A stretch of 64,000 nucleotides of DNA from an uncultured Phascolarctobacterium sp. GTDB lineage: Bacteria > Bacillota > Negativicutes > Acidaminococcales > Acidaminococcaceae. The position numbers and the translations under genes are program-made. The notes under the pieces were generated by a model, which did not search any database, was not told the DNA's origin, and saw nothing but the letters and a program-made list of their open reading frames with translations. Below are positions 53,162-62,586 of the stretch, one piece after another (within the stretch, counting starts at the first letter, position 1; every line of letters starts with the position of its first letter). Location: NCBI GenBank assembly GCA_905200645.1, contig CAJKLD010000005.1:1-64000 (forward strand). The letters run 5' to 3'.

Positions 53162-53976
53162 AATGCTTGCGCCAGCTCCTCATCAGTTATGATATTATCA
53201 GGCAGCTTTACTCCGCTTTTGCGCATCTCGCTGGCCACCTTAGCTGCCAGCGGCGCTTCCAAGCCCAGCTTTTCCAATTCATCCACACGGCTGAAAATCT
53301 CGCGCGGCGTTCCCATAAAACAGATGTGCCCCTTATCCATAACTACCACTCTATCCGCAGCCAGCGCTTCGGTCATATAATGGGTAATATAAACAATGGT
53401 AATCTGTTTTTCTTGGTTCAACTTCTGCACAGTGCCGATAATTTCCTTGCGACCCTGCGGGTCAAGCATGGCCGTAGGCTCGTCCAACACAATGCACTTA
53501 GGCTCCAACGCCATAATGCCCGCAATGGCTACGCGCTGCTTTTGTCCGCCGCTCAAACGGTGGGGCGCATGCTTGGCATATTCCGTCATGCCCACAGCCG
53601 CCAAAGCCTTTTGCACGCGGGACGCAATTTCCTGTCCCGGCACGCCGATATTTTCGGGTCCAAAGGCCACATCCTCTTCTACAACTGCCGCTACAATCTG
53701 GTTATCCGGATTTTGAAAAACCATGCCCACCTGCTGGCGAATATCCCACATAGTTCCTTCTTCGGCCGTATCCAAGCCGCCGACAGTAACCTTGCCCTCC
53801 GTCGGCAACAGCAAGCAGTTCAAATGACGCGCCAGCGTAGATTTACCGCTGCCGTTAGCGCCGATAATCGCCACAAATTCACCTTGAGCAATTTCCAAAT
53901 CAACGCCGTCCAACGCCTTTACCTCATTGCCGTCAGCATCCGTATAATAATGCTTTAAATTCTCTATTTTAATCAC
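53152..53976 (-). CDS. ecfA1: ECF transporter ATPase 1
   Basis: The 274-residue ABC ATPase has Walker A GANGSGKST, FQNPDNQIVAAVVEEDVAFG, signature LSGGQKQRVAIA and Walker B CIVLDEPTAMLD. With ecfA2 and ecfT it forms the shared energising module for vitamin uptake; the S component at 15.2 kb is a candidate partner. The start is GTG seven bases after GGGAGG; the TTG at 53991 would place this site inside the gene. Confidence 0.95.
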   Translation of the reverse strand: MIKIENLKHYYTDADGNEVKALDGVDLEIAQGEFVAIIGANGSGKSTLARHLNCLLLPTEGKVTVGGLDTAEEGTMWDIRQQVGMVFQNPDNQIVAAVVEEDVAFGPENIGVPGQEIASRVQKALAAVGMTEYAKHAPHRLSGGQKQRVAIAGIMALEPKCIVLDEPTAMLDPQGRKEIIGTVQKLNQEKQITIVYITHYMTEALAADRVVVMDKGHICFMGTPREIFSRVDELEKLGLEAPLAAKVASEMRKSGVKLPDNIITDEELAQALCQ

Positions 53977-54040
53977 AAGATTGCCTCCCAATGCTAAGTA
54001 TCGCCAAACAATTTTCGTACTATCTAATTATATCCACAAT

Positions 54041-54081
54041 AAAAAAAATAGTCAACCAGATATTCAAAACTGGTTGACTAT
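54041..54081 (-). terminator. Terminator of the liv operon
   Basis: A perfect 12-bp stem, ATAGTCAACCAG with CTGGTTGACTAT, is followed on the minus strand by eight T, about 50 bases after livF. Confidence 0.92.
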
Positions 54082-54129
54082 AAATCATAAATTATTCTTT
54101 CTTTAATCTAAAAACCGTAGCGTAATAAC

Positions 54130-54840
54130 CTATTTTTTCTTACCCAAATAAGCGGCCTTAATCTCCGAATTTTCAAGCAGCTCTCTGCCGCTGCCCGTCA
54201 TAGTTATTCTGCCGGTTTCCAGTACATAAGCAATATCCGCAATTTTCAGCGCCATGTTAGCGTTCTGCTCAATCAGCAGAACAGTCATGCCCTGACGATT
54301 GATTTCCTCAATAATTTTAAAAATATCTTTGATAATCAAGGGAGCAAGACCTAAAGAAGGCTCGTCCATCATGAGTACCTTAGGGCGCGACATTAACGCT
54401 CTGCCAACGGCCAGCATCTGCTGCTCGCCGCCGCTCAAAGTACCGGCCATCTGCCAGCTGCGCTCTTCCAAACGCGGAAACAAATCGTATATCCAGCGAA
54501 TATCTTTAGCAATACCATCTTTGTCACTGCGCAGATAAGCGCCAATCTGCAAATTTTCTAAAACCGTCAGATTAGGAAATACGCGGCGGCCTTCTGGCAC
54601 CAAGGTAATACCGTTTTCTACAATCTGCTGAGAATTTAAACCGATAAGCTCCTTATCGCCATAGGTAACAGACCCCTTGTCCGGCTTTACCAAACCGATA
54701 ATGCTGCGCAGCAAGGTGCTTTTGCCTGCGCCGTTAGCGCCAATCAGCGTAACAATTTTGCCGTCGGGCACCTCTAAAGAAATTCCCTTGAGAGCTTCGA
54801 TGCCGCCGTAGGATACTACTAAATCATTAACTTTCAGCAT
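54130..54840 (-). CDS. livF: Branched-chain amino acid ABC transporter ATPase LivF
   Basis: The 236-residue ATPase has Walker A GANGAGKST, signature LSGGEQQMLAVGRAL and Walker B VLMMDEPSLGLAPL, the LivF pattern. The start is ATG (MLKVNDL), with GGTGG six bases upstream, inside the last codons of livG. Confidence 0.95.
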   Translation of the reverse strand: MLKVNDLVVSYGGIEALKGISLEVPDGKIVTLIGANGAGKSTLLRSIIGLVKPDKGSVTYGDKELIGLNSQQIVENGITLVPEGRRVFPNLTVLENLQIGAYLRSDKDGIAKDIRWIYDLFPRLEERSWQMAGTLSGGEQQMLAVGRALMSRPKVLMMDEPSLGLAPLIIKDIFKIIEEINRQGMTVLLIEQNANMALKIADIAYVLETGRITMTGSGRELLENSEIKAAYLGKKK

Positions 54841-55630
54841 CTTCATCCACCCCCAAATATGCCTCAATTACGCGGCTGTTATTTTGAATATCCACCGGTG
54901 TGCCTTCGGCAATAAGCATACCAAAATCTAAAACATAAATCCAATCGCTGATTTCCATAACCAAATCCATATGATGCTCAATCATAAAGATAGTTAAATT
55001 ATATTCATCTCGAATTTGGCGGATAAACTCGGTCAGTTCCTCTGTTTCCTTAGGATTCATACCGGCAGCAGGCTCATCCAGCAACAAAATTTTAGGATTA
55101 GTCGCTAAAGCGCGCACAATTTCCAAACGGCGCTGCTTGCCATAGGGCAGGCTGCTAGCCTTTTCATCGCGCAGCTCCCACAAATCAACTGAACGCAGAA
55201 GTTTTTCTACATCCGCCTCCATTTGACGCTGCTCTTTGTTATACCAAGGCAGATGTAAGGTTGCCGACAGGAAGTTAGATTTCAAATGCAGATGCTTAGC
55301 AATCATAACATTTTCGTACACGCTCAAATCCTTGAACAAACGAATATTTTGGAAGGTACGGGCAATACCCATTTTAGCAATATCGCTGGGCAGCTTGCCT
55401 GTAATTTTCACCGGTTCCTCGCTGGGAGCCGTGTAAATAACGTCGCCCTCCGTAGGCGTATACACGCCGGTAATCATATTAAAGGCTGTAGTTTTTCCGG
55501 CGCCGTTAGGTCCGATAAGCGCCACAATCTGGTGCTCGCGAATATCTAAATTTAATTGAAAAACAGCAGTTACGCCGCCAAAGCGCATGGTCATGCTGTC
55601 AGTTTGCAGAACAGTTTGCGTCTTAGCCAT
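54827..55630 (-). CDS. livG: Branched-chain amino acid ABC transporter ATPase LivG
   Basis: The 267-residue ATPase has Walker A GPNGAGKTT, the degenerate signature LPYGKQRRLEIVRAL typical of LivG, and Walker B ILLLDEPAAGMNPKE. The ATG has AAAGGAG nine bases upstream; a frame to 55687 would overlap livM by 65 bases and is not used. Confidence 0.95.
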   Translation of the reverse strand: MAKTQTVLQTDSMTMRFGGVTAVFQLNLDIREHQIVALIGPNGAGKTTAFNMITGVYTPTEGDVIYTAPSEEPVKITGKLPSDIAKMGIARTFQNIRLFKDLSVYENVMIAKHLHLKSNFLSATLHLPWYNKEQRQMEADVEKLLRSVDLWELRDEKASSLPYGKQRRLEIVRALATNPKILLLDEPAAGMNPKETEELTEFIRQIRDEYNLTIFMIEHHMDLVMEISDWIYVLDFGMLIAEGTPVDIQNNSRVIEAYLGVDEDAES

Positions 55631-56693
55631 TGTTTCTTGCTCCTTTCCGCATAAAATATTTGAACGGATTCTTGCAAAAAGCAACAAATTTATTCCAAGT
55701 AAATTCTTCCGTACCCATAATGCCCTTGCGCCAGAAAAGTACGCAGACCATTAACAGCAAAGAGAAAATTACCATGCGGAAGCCCGGGCGGAACAAAGGA
55801 ATTGTTGTGCCAAAAATTTCCAACGGTTCGTCAAAAACTCGCAGAAACTCCAAGCCTGCGGTAACGATAATACTGCCCAGCATACTGCCAGTAATACTGC
55901 CCATACCGCCTAAAACAATAATCAGCAAAAAGTTATAGGTCAAGGTAAATAAGAAATTTTTGGGGTCGACAGTGCCCAGCAGTGTTGCATACAGGCCGCC
56001 GCCAATACCGGCGAAGAACGCGCTGAGCATAAAAGCCATACATTTGTGATGGAAAAGCCCCACGCCCATAGCTTCGGCAGCAATTTCATCCTCGCGGATA
56101 GCTTTAAAAGCGCGACCGTAAGAAGAATTTACCAAGCAGGTCACAAAAATAAACACGAAAGCTGTTGCTAGGAAAATGTAACGTACATCGTTAATAGTAG
56201 GAATATCCTTAATGCCCAAAGCGCCGTTAGTAAAGCTTTGCGCGTTGGTAATTACAATGCGGATAATCTCGGAAAAGCCTAAGGTAGCAATAGCCAAATA
56301 ATCGCCGCGCAGACGCAGAACCGGCGTACCGATTAAAAACGCCACCAACGCCGCCAGCAACCCGCCAAAAATCAGCGCCAGCCACAAGGGCAGCTGAATA
56401 TCGGCAATCAGCGGATTCATAGGCACCGCATAAAATACGTTGGAGCGTAATTCCACCGGCACGGTAAAAACGCCAACAACATAAGCGCCCAAGGCCATAA
56501 AGCCTGCCTGTCCCAAGCTGAACTGTCCGGCAAAGCCGTTGGTCAAATTCATGGACAAACCAATAATTGCATAAATCAAGCACAAATTGATAATTCTGCG
56601 CAAATAAGAGTCTAGTTCGAACTGGGCGTAGCAAGCACCGGCAAAAAGTACAATAATGCCAACTACGGTCAGTATCATATTTCTTTTACTCAT
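55623..56693 (-). CDS. livM: Branched-chain amino acid ABC transporter permease LivM
   Basis: The 356-residue permease has about ten membrane helices with the LivM segments GFAGQFSLGQAGFMALGAYV, LRLRGDYLAIATLGFSEIIRI and AIREDEIAAEAMGV (coupling helix). It lies two bases after livH. Confidence 0.94.
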   Translation of the reverse strand: MSKRNMILTVVGIIVLFAGACYAQFELDSYLRRIINLCLIYAIIGLSMNLTNGFAGQFSLGQAGFMALGAYVVGVFTVPVELRSNVFYAVPMNPLIADIQLPLWLALIFGGLLAALVAFLIGTPVLRLRGDYLAIATLGFSEIIRIVITNAQSFTNGALGIKDIPTINDVRYIFLATAFVFIFVTCLVNSSYGRAFKAIREDEIAAEAMGVGLFHHKCMAFMLSAFFAGIGGGLYATLLGTVDPKNFLFTLTYNFLLIIVLGGMGSITGSMLGSIIVTAGLEFLRVFDEPLEIFGTTIPLFRPGFRMVIFSLLLMVCVLFWRKGIMGTEEFTWNKFVAFCKNPFKYFMRKGARNNG

Positions 56694-56695
56694 GC

Positions 56696-57628
56696 TTACA
56701 CCTTCTCCGTAGTTTTTTCACCCAATAAGCCGGTAGGCTTGTAGAACAAAATAATAATCAAAACAATAAACGCAAACGCATCACGGTAACCGGAAAGCTG
56801 CGGAAAGAACGCTACAATCAAAACTTCACCTAAGCCTAAAATAAAGCCGCCGATAACAGCGCCCTTAATATTGCCAATACCGCCAATAACTGCGGCAATA
56901 AAGCATTTCAAGCCGGGCATAACGCCCAACAGAGGTGTAATACCTGGATAGCGCACGCCCCACATAAAGGCGCCGATTGCCGCCAAGGAGCTGCCGATAA
57001 TAAAGGTAATAGAAATTACCCGGTCAATATTTACACCCATAACACGGGCAATTTCGTAATCCTTAGAAACAGCGCGCATAGCCATGCCTGTTTTAGTATG
57101 ATTAACAATATGCAGCAGCACCAATAAGCTGATAAAGGTAATCACAGGAATAACCAAGCAAATTGCCTGAATCTGTACGCTGCCAACCGTGATAGTCTGG
57201 CTTAGCAGAGGAATGTCTGGAAAACGCAGCGGACGACCGCTGAATAAATAGTTAGCCAAATTTTCTAACAAAAAAGATGCGCCGATTGCCGAAATAAGTA
57301 CGGAATTTTTAGGAGCGTCACGCAGCGGACGATAAGCCGTACGTTCAATAATCACGCCCAAAGCAGCCGTTGCCACAATGACGCCTACAAAGGTTATGTA
57401 CCAAGGTATATGGAATACGGTGATACCAAAAAAAGCAAAATAGCAGGCCATCATAACAATATCAGCATGAGCAAAATTGATCATCAGCAAAATACCATAA
57501 ACCATGGTATAACCAATAGCAATCAAAGCGTACAAACTGCCAAGGGAAATACCGTTTACTATATGCTGAGCCAAGCTCGCAGCTGACATATTGGCGATAA
57601 CCTGAAAAAACTGAGTTAAAAAATCCAT
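56696..57628 (-). CDS. livH: Branched-chain amino acid ABC transporter permease LivH
   Basis: The 310-residue permease has about eight membrane helices and the LivH segments GSLYALIAIGYTMVYGILLMINFAH by pattern, AYRPLRDAPKNSVLISAIG and GIGNIKGAVIGGF. It forms the heteromeric channel with LivM. Confidence 0.94.
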   Translation of the reverse strand: MDFLTQFFQVIANMSAASLAQHIVNGISLGSLYALIAIGYTMVYGILLMINFAHADIVMMACYFAFFGITVFHIPWYITFVGVIVATAALGVIIERTAYRPLRDAPKNSVLISAIGASFLLENLANYLFSGRPLRFPDIPLLSQTITVGSVQIQAICLVIPVITFISLLVLLHIVNHTKTGMAMRAVSKDYEIARVMGVNIDRVISITFIIGSSLAAIGAFMWGVRYPGITPLLGVMPGLKCFIAAVIGGIGNIKGAVIGGFILGLGEVLIVAFFPQLSGYRDAFAFIVLIIILFYKPTGLLGEKTTEKV

Positions 57629-57656
57629 TTTTCCACCACCAAAAAATCTAAAATGA

Positions 57657-57690
57657 ATGCTCCCTCCTCCTCGGACGGAAGCGGGAGCAT
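57657..57690 (-). promoter_or_regulatory. Stem-loop between livK and livH
   Basis: ATGCTCCC and GGGAGCAT pair in the gap after the binding-protein gene; no T-run follows. Such stems often stabilise the upstream part of the mRNA so that binding protein exceeds permease. Confidence 0.55.
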
Positions 57691-57705
57691 CTTTAAGACC
57701 TTATA

Positions 57706-58869
57706 TTATTTTACGTCTACGAAATCCAAATATTTGAATTTGCCGTCTTTTACAACCTTGATTACAGCAGCTTTAATAGCGTCACCATTCTTATCCAAAG
57801 TGGTTTTGCCGGTTACAGCTTCCAAATCTTTGGTAGCAGCAATAGCGTCGCGAATCTTTTGGGAATCAGTAGTACCTGCGCGTTTGATAGCGTCAATAGC
57901 AATTAAATAGGAGTCATAACCCAAAGCAGACAATGCAGACGGTTCGCCCTTGTATTCGTCGGTGTAAGCTTTCAAGAATTTTTTAGCTTCTTCGGTGGAT
58001 GCTTTCTCACGGTCAAAGGCGGTGCTCAATACGCAGCCTTCAACATCCTTGCCGCCAACGTCGATAAATTCTTGAGTTTCCCAAGTATCGCCGCCCATGA
58101 ACGGAGCTTTAATACCCAGTTGACGAGCTTGTTTAACAAGCAGTGCAGATTCGGTGAAGTTACCGGGAGCAAATACTGCGTCAGGATTTTTTGCTTTCAG
58201 ATTGGTCAATACAGCAGTAAAATCTTTATCGCCGGTTTGATAGTTAGCAACGTCAATAATGCAGTCCTTATCGTTGGTCAATTTTTGGAAAGCTTCAACA
58301 AAGAATTTTGCCAAGCCAACGGAGTAGTCGTTAGAAACCTCTTGCACGATAGCAATTTTTTTAGCGCCTTGCTTGTATGCGTAATTTGCCATTACAGTAC
58401 CTTGGAACGGGTCAATAAAGCAAGCGCGGAAATAATAATCGTTATTAGCAGTTACCTGCGGATTGGTGCAGCTGGTACCGATAGCCGGAACCTTTGCTTC
58501 CTTAACTATATTACCGGCAGCCATTGCTAAAGAAGAACCATAGCTGCCCAAAATGGTGCAAACCTTATCTTTTTCAATCAAACGTGCTGCAACCGAAGCA
58601 GCTTCCGCTTTATCAGATTTGTTATCGGCAACAATCAGTTGAACTTTTTTGCCATTTACTTCAGGATGCAGCTTATTAGCTAATTTAATACCGCGCAGCT
58701 CCAATTCGCCGCCAGCAGCGTTATCGCCGGTCAAAGGCAGAAATACGCCAACTTTAATAGTATCGCCGGCAGCCTTCTTTTCGTCTTTTTTGTCGCCGCC
58801 GCAACCGGTCAATGCACCCATCACTACAGCAGAGGCTAATAATACAGATAACAGCTTCTTAATTTTCAT
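57706..58869 (-). CDS. livK: Branched-chain amino acid binding lipoprotein
   Basis: The 387-residue periplasmic-type binding protein starts with a lipoprotein signal (lipobox LTGC, Cys 23) and a Lys/Asp-rich linker. The Leu/Ile/Val-binding fold has IKVGVFLPLTGDNAAGG and SGNIVKEAKVPAIGTSCTNP-like segments (VPAIGTSCTNPQVT). The ligand could be another amino acid. It heads livKHMGF, with a promoter 60 bases upstream. Confidence 0.92.
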   Translation of the reverse strand: MKIKKLLSVLLASAVVMGALTGCGGDKKDEKKAAGDTIKVGVFLPLTGDNAAGGELELRGIKLANKLHPEVNGKKVQLIVADNKSDKAEAASVAARLIEKDKVCTILGSYGSSLAMAAGNIVKEAKVPAIGTSCTNPQVTANNDYYFRACFIDPFQGTVMANYAYKQGAKKIAIVQEVSNDYSVGLAKFFVEAFQKLTNDKDCIIDVANYQTGDKDFTAVLTNLKAKNPDAVFAPGNFTESALLVKQARQLGIKAPFMGGDTWETQEFIDVGGKDVEGCVLSTAFDREKASTEEAKKFLKAYTDEYKGEPSALSALGYDSYLIAIDAIKRAGTTDSQKIRDAIAATKDLEAVTGKTTLDKNGDAIKAAVIKVVKDGKFKYLDFVDVK

Positions 58870-58928
58870 AATATGTTTACCCTCTCTTCTCCCGCTGCCA
58901 TAAAGATGTGCAGCAATTTGATGTTCCG

Positions 58929-58957
58929 ATTATACCATGCAGCAAATCTTGTGACAA
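58929..58957 (-). promoter_or_regulatory. liv operon promoter
   Basis: TTGTCA and TATAAT are 17 bases apart on the minus strand, and the -10 is preceded by TGG (extended -10). Confidence 0.82.
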
Positions 58958-59398
58958 GGGCTGAAAAGTGTAATATAAATCCCCATTTTTCAGATTGTTT
59001 ACTGTTTTATTAGTTTTACTTTACAACAAAACAGTAGACATTTTTATTTATTCCGGCTTTTTGTTTTTATAGCAAGTACAATCTCTCAAAACAAAAAAAT
59101 ATATTGTGCGTTTCTGGAAGACAGTAATTTGAAAAAAAATTTTTACTCTAGAAAGACAAATTTACATCCCTTGGTAAAAGTGTAATATATAAAACACTTT
59201 TTATTTGATTCATTCAGTGATGCTCCTTAGCAGCAATGTTTATCCCGGCTTTCATTTATTTTTGCCAGTTATTAATTTCACATATTGTTCAATCCTTTGC
59301 CCTTTTTCTGCCACTGCTATGTAGTATACTGTAAATGCAGTAAGGATGAACTTGCTGCACCCTTCCCATCAAATTCATCATAAACAGCTTTCCTAAGG

Positions 59399-59440
59399 AA
59401 AACACTCTGCAATATCCCCTGCAGAGTGTTTTCTATTTTT
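59399..59440 (+). terminator. Orphan terminator-like stem
   Basis: A perfect 13-bp stem, AAAACACTCTGCA with TGCAGAGTGTTTT, is followed by CTATTTTTAG on the plus strand. No plus-strand gene ends here. Confidence 0.65.
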
Positions 59441-59558
59441 AGCTTCTATATTTAATAACGCAAATAAAGTCGACAGGACTTTTCCTCTCATAAAAGCTCT
59501 TAATAAAGCTTTGACATTTCAATCTAAACACCAATTATAGCCAACACCTATTCATAGT

Positions 59559-59604
59559 AAAAAGGCATGAACTACTCTTACAGCAGTTCATGCCTTTTGT
59601 TTTT
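59559..59604 (-). terminator. Terminator of the symporter gene
   Basis: A perfect 14-bp stem, AAAAGGCATGAACT with AGTTCATGCCTTTT, has T-runs on both strands, 12 bases after the symporter stop. Confidence 0.9.
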
Positions 59605-59609
59605 TCTAA

Positions 59610-60953
59610 TTATTTATTTTGTTCTTTTAAATGCTTTTGATAAGCAACGGTTTCAGCAACAACTACGCCGGACAAAGCCAAGAGAGCAATCAAGTTTGGG
59701 ATAGCCATTAAGCCGTTAACAATATCAGCCAAAACCCAAATCTCTTCCAATTTAAGGAAAGGACCGCAGGCAATAAGAACGATAAAGATAATGCGGTAGG
59801 GCATAATTGCTTTAACACCCATCAAATACTCTACGCAGCGCTCGCCGTAATAGTTCCAGCCTAAAATAGTGGTAAAAGCAAAGAGTACCAAGCCAACCAT
59901 CAGCAGCATACCGCCCCAAGCAGGAAATGCCATTTTAAAAGCCGCGTCGGTCATTGCTGCACCAGCTAAAGGTCCGCACCAAACACCGGTTACTGTTAAA
60001 GCCAAACCGGTTAAAGTACAAATAATAATGGTATCAATAAAAGTACCGGTCATAGAAACCAATCCTTGCTCGGCAGGCCATTTAGTTTTAGCTGCTGCTG
60101 CAACGATAGGAGCAGAACCTAAACCGGATTCGTTGGAGAATACTCCGCGAGCAACGCCACTGCGCATAGCCAGCATAACGGTTGCACCCAAAAAGCCGCC
60201 TTGTGCAGCAGTGGGAGTAAACGCATCCTTCAGAACCATACCAATAGCTTCGGGAACCTTATCTGCAAAGCAAACCAAAATGCCAACGGTAGTTAAGAAA
60301 TAAAGCACTGCCATAGCAGGAACGATTTTAGAAGCAACATTAGCAATAGATTTAAGACCGCCAATGGTTACAGCTGCAACAAGCACAGTCAAAGCAATAC
60401 CGGTGTACATAACGGGAATACCTGCGGAAATTTTGGTAATTTCTACAATAGAATTTACCTGAGCAAAAGTGCCGATGCCAAAGTAGGCACACAAAATGCC
60501 AAAAGCTGCAAAAATAACAGCCAAAGGCTTATAAGCCTTACCCAAACCGTTTTCAATATAATACATAGGGCCGCCGGAAATATTGCCGTTGGCATCAACA
60601 GTACGATATTTTACTGCCAGCAGACATTCTGCATATTTGGTAGCCATACCAAAGAAAGCAGCAATCCACATCCAGAATAAAGCGCCGGGGCCGCCGGCTT
60701 TAATAGCAGTAGCTACACCAACAATATTGCCGGTACCAACAGTAGCCGCCAAAGCTGTGCACAAAGCTTTAAAACTGTTTACGTCGCCGCTGCCGTCGTT
60801 TTTAGCGCTAAAAATCAATTTCAGTGCGTCCCCAAGCTTAAATACCTGCAGCAAACGCAGACGAATAGTCAGCCAAATACCGGTACCTACTAACAAAACC
60901 AAAAGCGGTGGACCCCAGACAAAAGAGTCAATCTCATTCAAAATATCCAACAT
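59610..60953 (-). CDS. Sodium:alanine/glycine symporter (AGCS family)
   Basis: The 447-residue protein has about eleven membrane helices and the AGCS landmarks GTGNIVGVATAIKAGGPGALFWMW by pattern near residue 70, SGGPMYYIENGLGK, SGVARGVFSNESGLGSAPI and GWNYYGERCVEYLMG. It imports alanine or glycine with sodium. The tandem glycine riboswitch upstream argues for glycine as inducer or substrate. The start is MLDILNEID with GGGAG upstream; a frame to 61052 would run through the riboswitch terminator. Confidence 0.93.
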   Translation of the reverse strand: MLDILNEIDSFVWGPPLLVLLVGTGIWLTIRLRLLQVFKLGDALKLIFSAKNDGSGDVNSFKALCTALAATVGTGNIVGVATAIKAGGPGALFWMWIAAFFGMATKYAECLLAVKYRTVDANGNISGGPMYYIENGLGKAYKPLAVIFAAFGILCAYFGIGTFAQVNSIVEITKISAGIPVMYTGIALTVLVAAVTIGGLKSIANVASKIVPAMAVLYFLTTVGILVCFADKVPEAIGMVLKDAFTPTAAQGGFLGATVMLAMRSGVARGVFSNESGLGSAPIVAAAAKTKWPAEQGLVSMTGTFIDTIIICTLTGLALTVTGVWCGPLAGAAMTDAAFKMAFPAWGGMLLMVGLVLFAFTTILGWNYYGERCVEYLMGVKAIMPYRIIFIVLIACGPFLKLEEIWVLADIVNGLMAIPNLIALLALSGVVVAETVAYQKHLKEQNK

Positions 60954-60995
60954 AACAAAACATCTCCCTTTAAATAATAAAATCCATAAGTAAAT

Positions 60996-61029
60996 ATAAA
61001 AACCGGAGTATCGCGCTAATACTCCGGTT
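60996..61029 (-). terminator. Riboswitch-controlled terminator
   Basis: AACCGGAGTAT pairs with ATACTCCGGTT and T follow, between the glycine aptamers and the symporter start. It is the expression platform of the riboswitch. Confidence 0.85.
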
Positions 61030-61074
61030 AAAGTCAATGACCATATAAACACCCCCAGCGGTGTTTATATGTAA

Positions 61075-61236
61075 GCTTTGCTCCGTCCATTGGCCTGAGA
61101 GATTGGCCTGCTTTAAGCAGGCTTGCACCTTCGGCGCCCATTTAAGGGACTCTCCAGAGTTGTGTCAATTTACGGTTCCGCCTCTTGCGAAGCACCTGAG
61201 AGTTTTGCTCCTTCGGTAGGCAATGCCTTCTCCCAT
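61075..61236 (-). ncRNA. Tandem glycine riboswitch
   Basis: Read on the minus strand, two glycine aptamers follow each other. The first has ACCGAAGGAGCAA and ACTCTCAGG; the second has GCCGAAGGTGCAA and TCTCTCAGGC, then GGACGGAG. These are the conserved glycine-aptamer cores. The terminator 60996-61029 and the AGCS symporter gene follow, a known regulon arrangement. Confidence 0.95.
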
Positions 61237-61271
61237 AAACGTCATCCACTCGTTATTTACTTATGTACGCT

Positions 61272-61300
61272 ATTATAGTACATTCACAGCAAAAATGCAA
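61272..61300 (-). promoter_or_regulatory. Promoter of the riboswitch-symporter transcript
   Basis: TTGCAT and a perfect TATAAT stand 17 bases apart on the minus strand, about 30 bases before the first aptamer. Confidence 0.78.
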
Positions 61301-61355
61301 GCATTTTTTACTAATTTTTATAGCATCTGCCGGAAAAATATCCGCTGTTTTACTG

Positions 61356-61805
61356 CTAGCTTAACTGACGTAAAAGCAGCCACTTACCGTTGCAAGCATA
61401 GGCAAGCCAATTTTTGCGATTATTTCTTAAAAATCCGTTCAGGCTGCTATCCTTAACAATGACCATAAAATAATTACCTGCATCTAAATCTGCAAAGGGC
61501 ATTACGTTTTTACTGTTCCAGCTCAAGCCGGCCAACGCTAATACAGTTCCCCGCCTGCTCCGCAAAAAGATATATAACAGCATACCGCCCATTAAGCCTA
61601 AGGAAAGTAAAAATAGGCTTTCACCATTTACTAATCCCGTCTTGTCTGCCCAAAAAGCCGCTCCTACCAACGCCACCAGCACAACTGCTACAAACAACAT
61701 ATAGCAACGAGTAAAAACGGCTTATGCTCCTTTACAAGCTCCTGTGCCAAAAAATAAAAGTAAAACTGCAGTCAACAAAAAAGCCAACCAATATTTTCGT
61801 TGCAT
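61356..61805 (-). pseudogene. Small membrane protein with an in-frame stop
   Basis: A frame opens with MQRKYWLAFLLTAVLLLFFG at 61805, behind AAGGGGGA seven bases upstream, and stops at TAA (61722-61724) after 27 codons. Without a frame change it continues as AVFTRCYMLFVAVVLVALVG and then 100 more residues to 61356. The joined product would have three membrane helices and a soluble tail (VMPFADLDAGNYFMVIVKD). Either one gene broken by a nonsense mutation, or two separate short genes. No family recognised. Confidence 0.5.
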
Positions 61806-61906
61806 AAAAAAATCCCCCTTAATAAATTTGTTAACCACAGTATAAACACACTGTCTTACCAAACTATTAAGAGGGCTTTCATATTCTATTAAGCTATTTT
61901 GATTAT

Positions 61907-62586
61907 TTACAAGGGAAGCGACAGCTGCATTATTGTTCCACAAGGCTTATTATCCAAAACTTTTATAGTACCGTTATGCTGCTTAATAATAGCCTGCGCC
62001 AAGGATAAGCCTAAGCCCAAACCACCTTGACTGCGGCTGCGCGCCTTATCCAGCAGAATTACCAGCAGCCTGTTCAAAGCCGCCTCGTCACCTAACAGCT
62101 AATAAAATTCAATGTTTTCAAACATATACAGCTTGCCAATAGTTTCACCTTTGTCCATCACAGGCGCTACTGCCGCCAAGAAACGGTAGCAGGTATTTGA
62201 GGGCTCACCATCAACGCCGTGCATACGCAGGATGCGCGTGCTATTCATTTTTGCGGCCAGCTACCTTGATGCTCCCAGATAGCTCTGCCGCAATTACCGT
62301 CTCCCAGCTGATTTAAGATTACCTTTTCGCCGTCCATTGTGACAAAATAAGCCAGCATACTGCCATCTTTTATCGACGTGTCAGAGCAAGGATTCTCACC
62401 GCTATTAAACCATTCCTCTGCCTCATGGTATACCTTTTTTATCAGCTCCTGCTTTTCGTTAGCCAATATTTCCCACCAAATAAAGCAATATGCTGTAAAA
62501 ACACTGGCCAAAATTAACACGCCAAAAATCACGGCGTAGGTAAAGGTCATACGCAGGCGCAGTCGTTCAAAAATTTCATTCCACAT
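61907..62586 (-). pseudogene. Degraded sensor histidine kinase gene
   Basis: Three pieces remain. The first (62586-62245) has an N-terminal membrane helix and sensor part beginning MWNEIFERLRLRMTFTYAVI. After a frame change near 62245 the frame reads LRMHGVDGEPSNTCYRFLAA up to TAG at 62099-62101. The last piece has LLGDEAALNRLLVILLDKA, the start of the N box, joined directly to RSRSQGGLGLGLSLAQAI, the G2 region. The phosphoacceptor His domain and the middle of the ATPase domain are missing. It overlaps the response-regulator remnant, as in an intact pair. Confidence 0.88.

Larger units (their letters stand above)
58870..59609. other. Long AT-rich gap between livK and the symporter gene
   Basis: No coding frame is supported here. 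The gap holds the livK promoter, a weak AAAAGTGT/ACACTTTT stem (59176-59201) and two strong terminator-like stems at 59399-59432 and 59560-59598. The plus-strand stem at 59399 has no gene before it, so a short RNA gene is possible. Confidence 0.6.
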
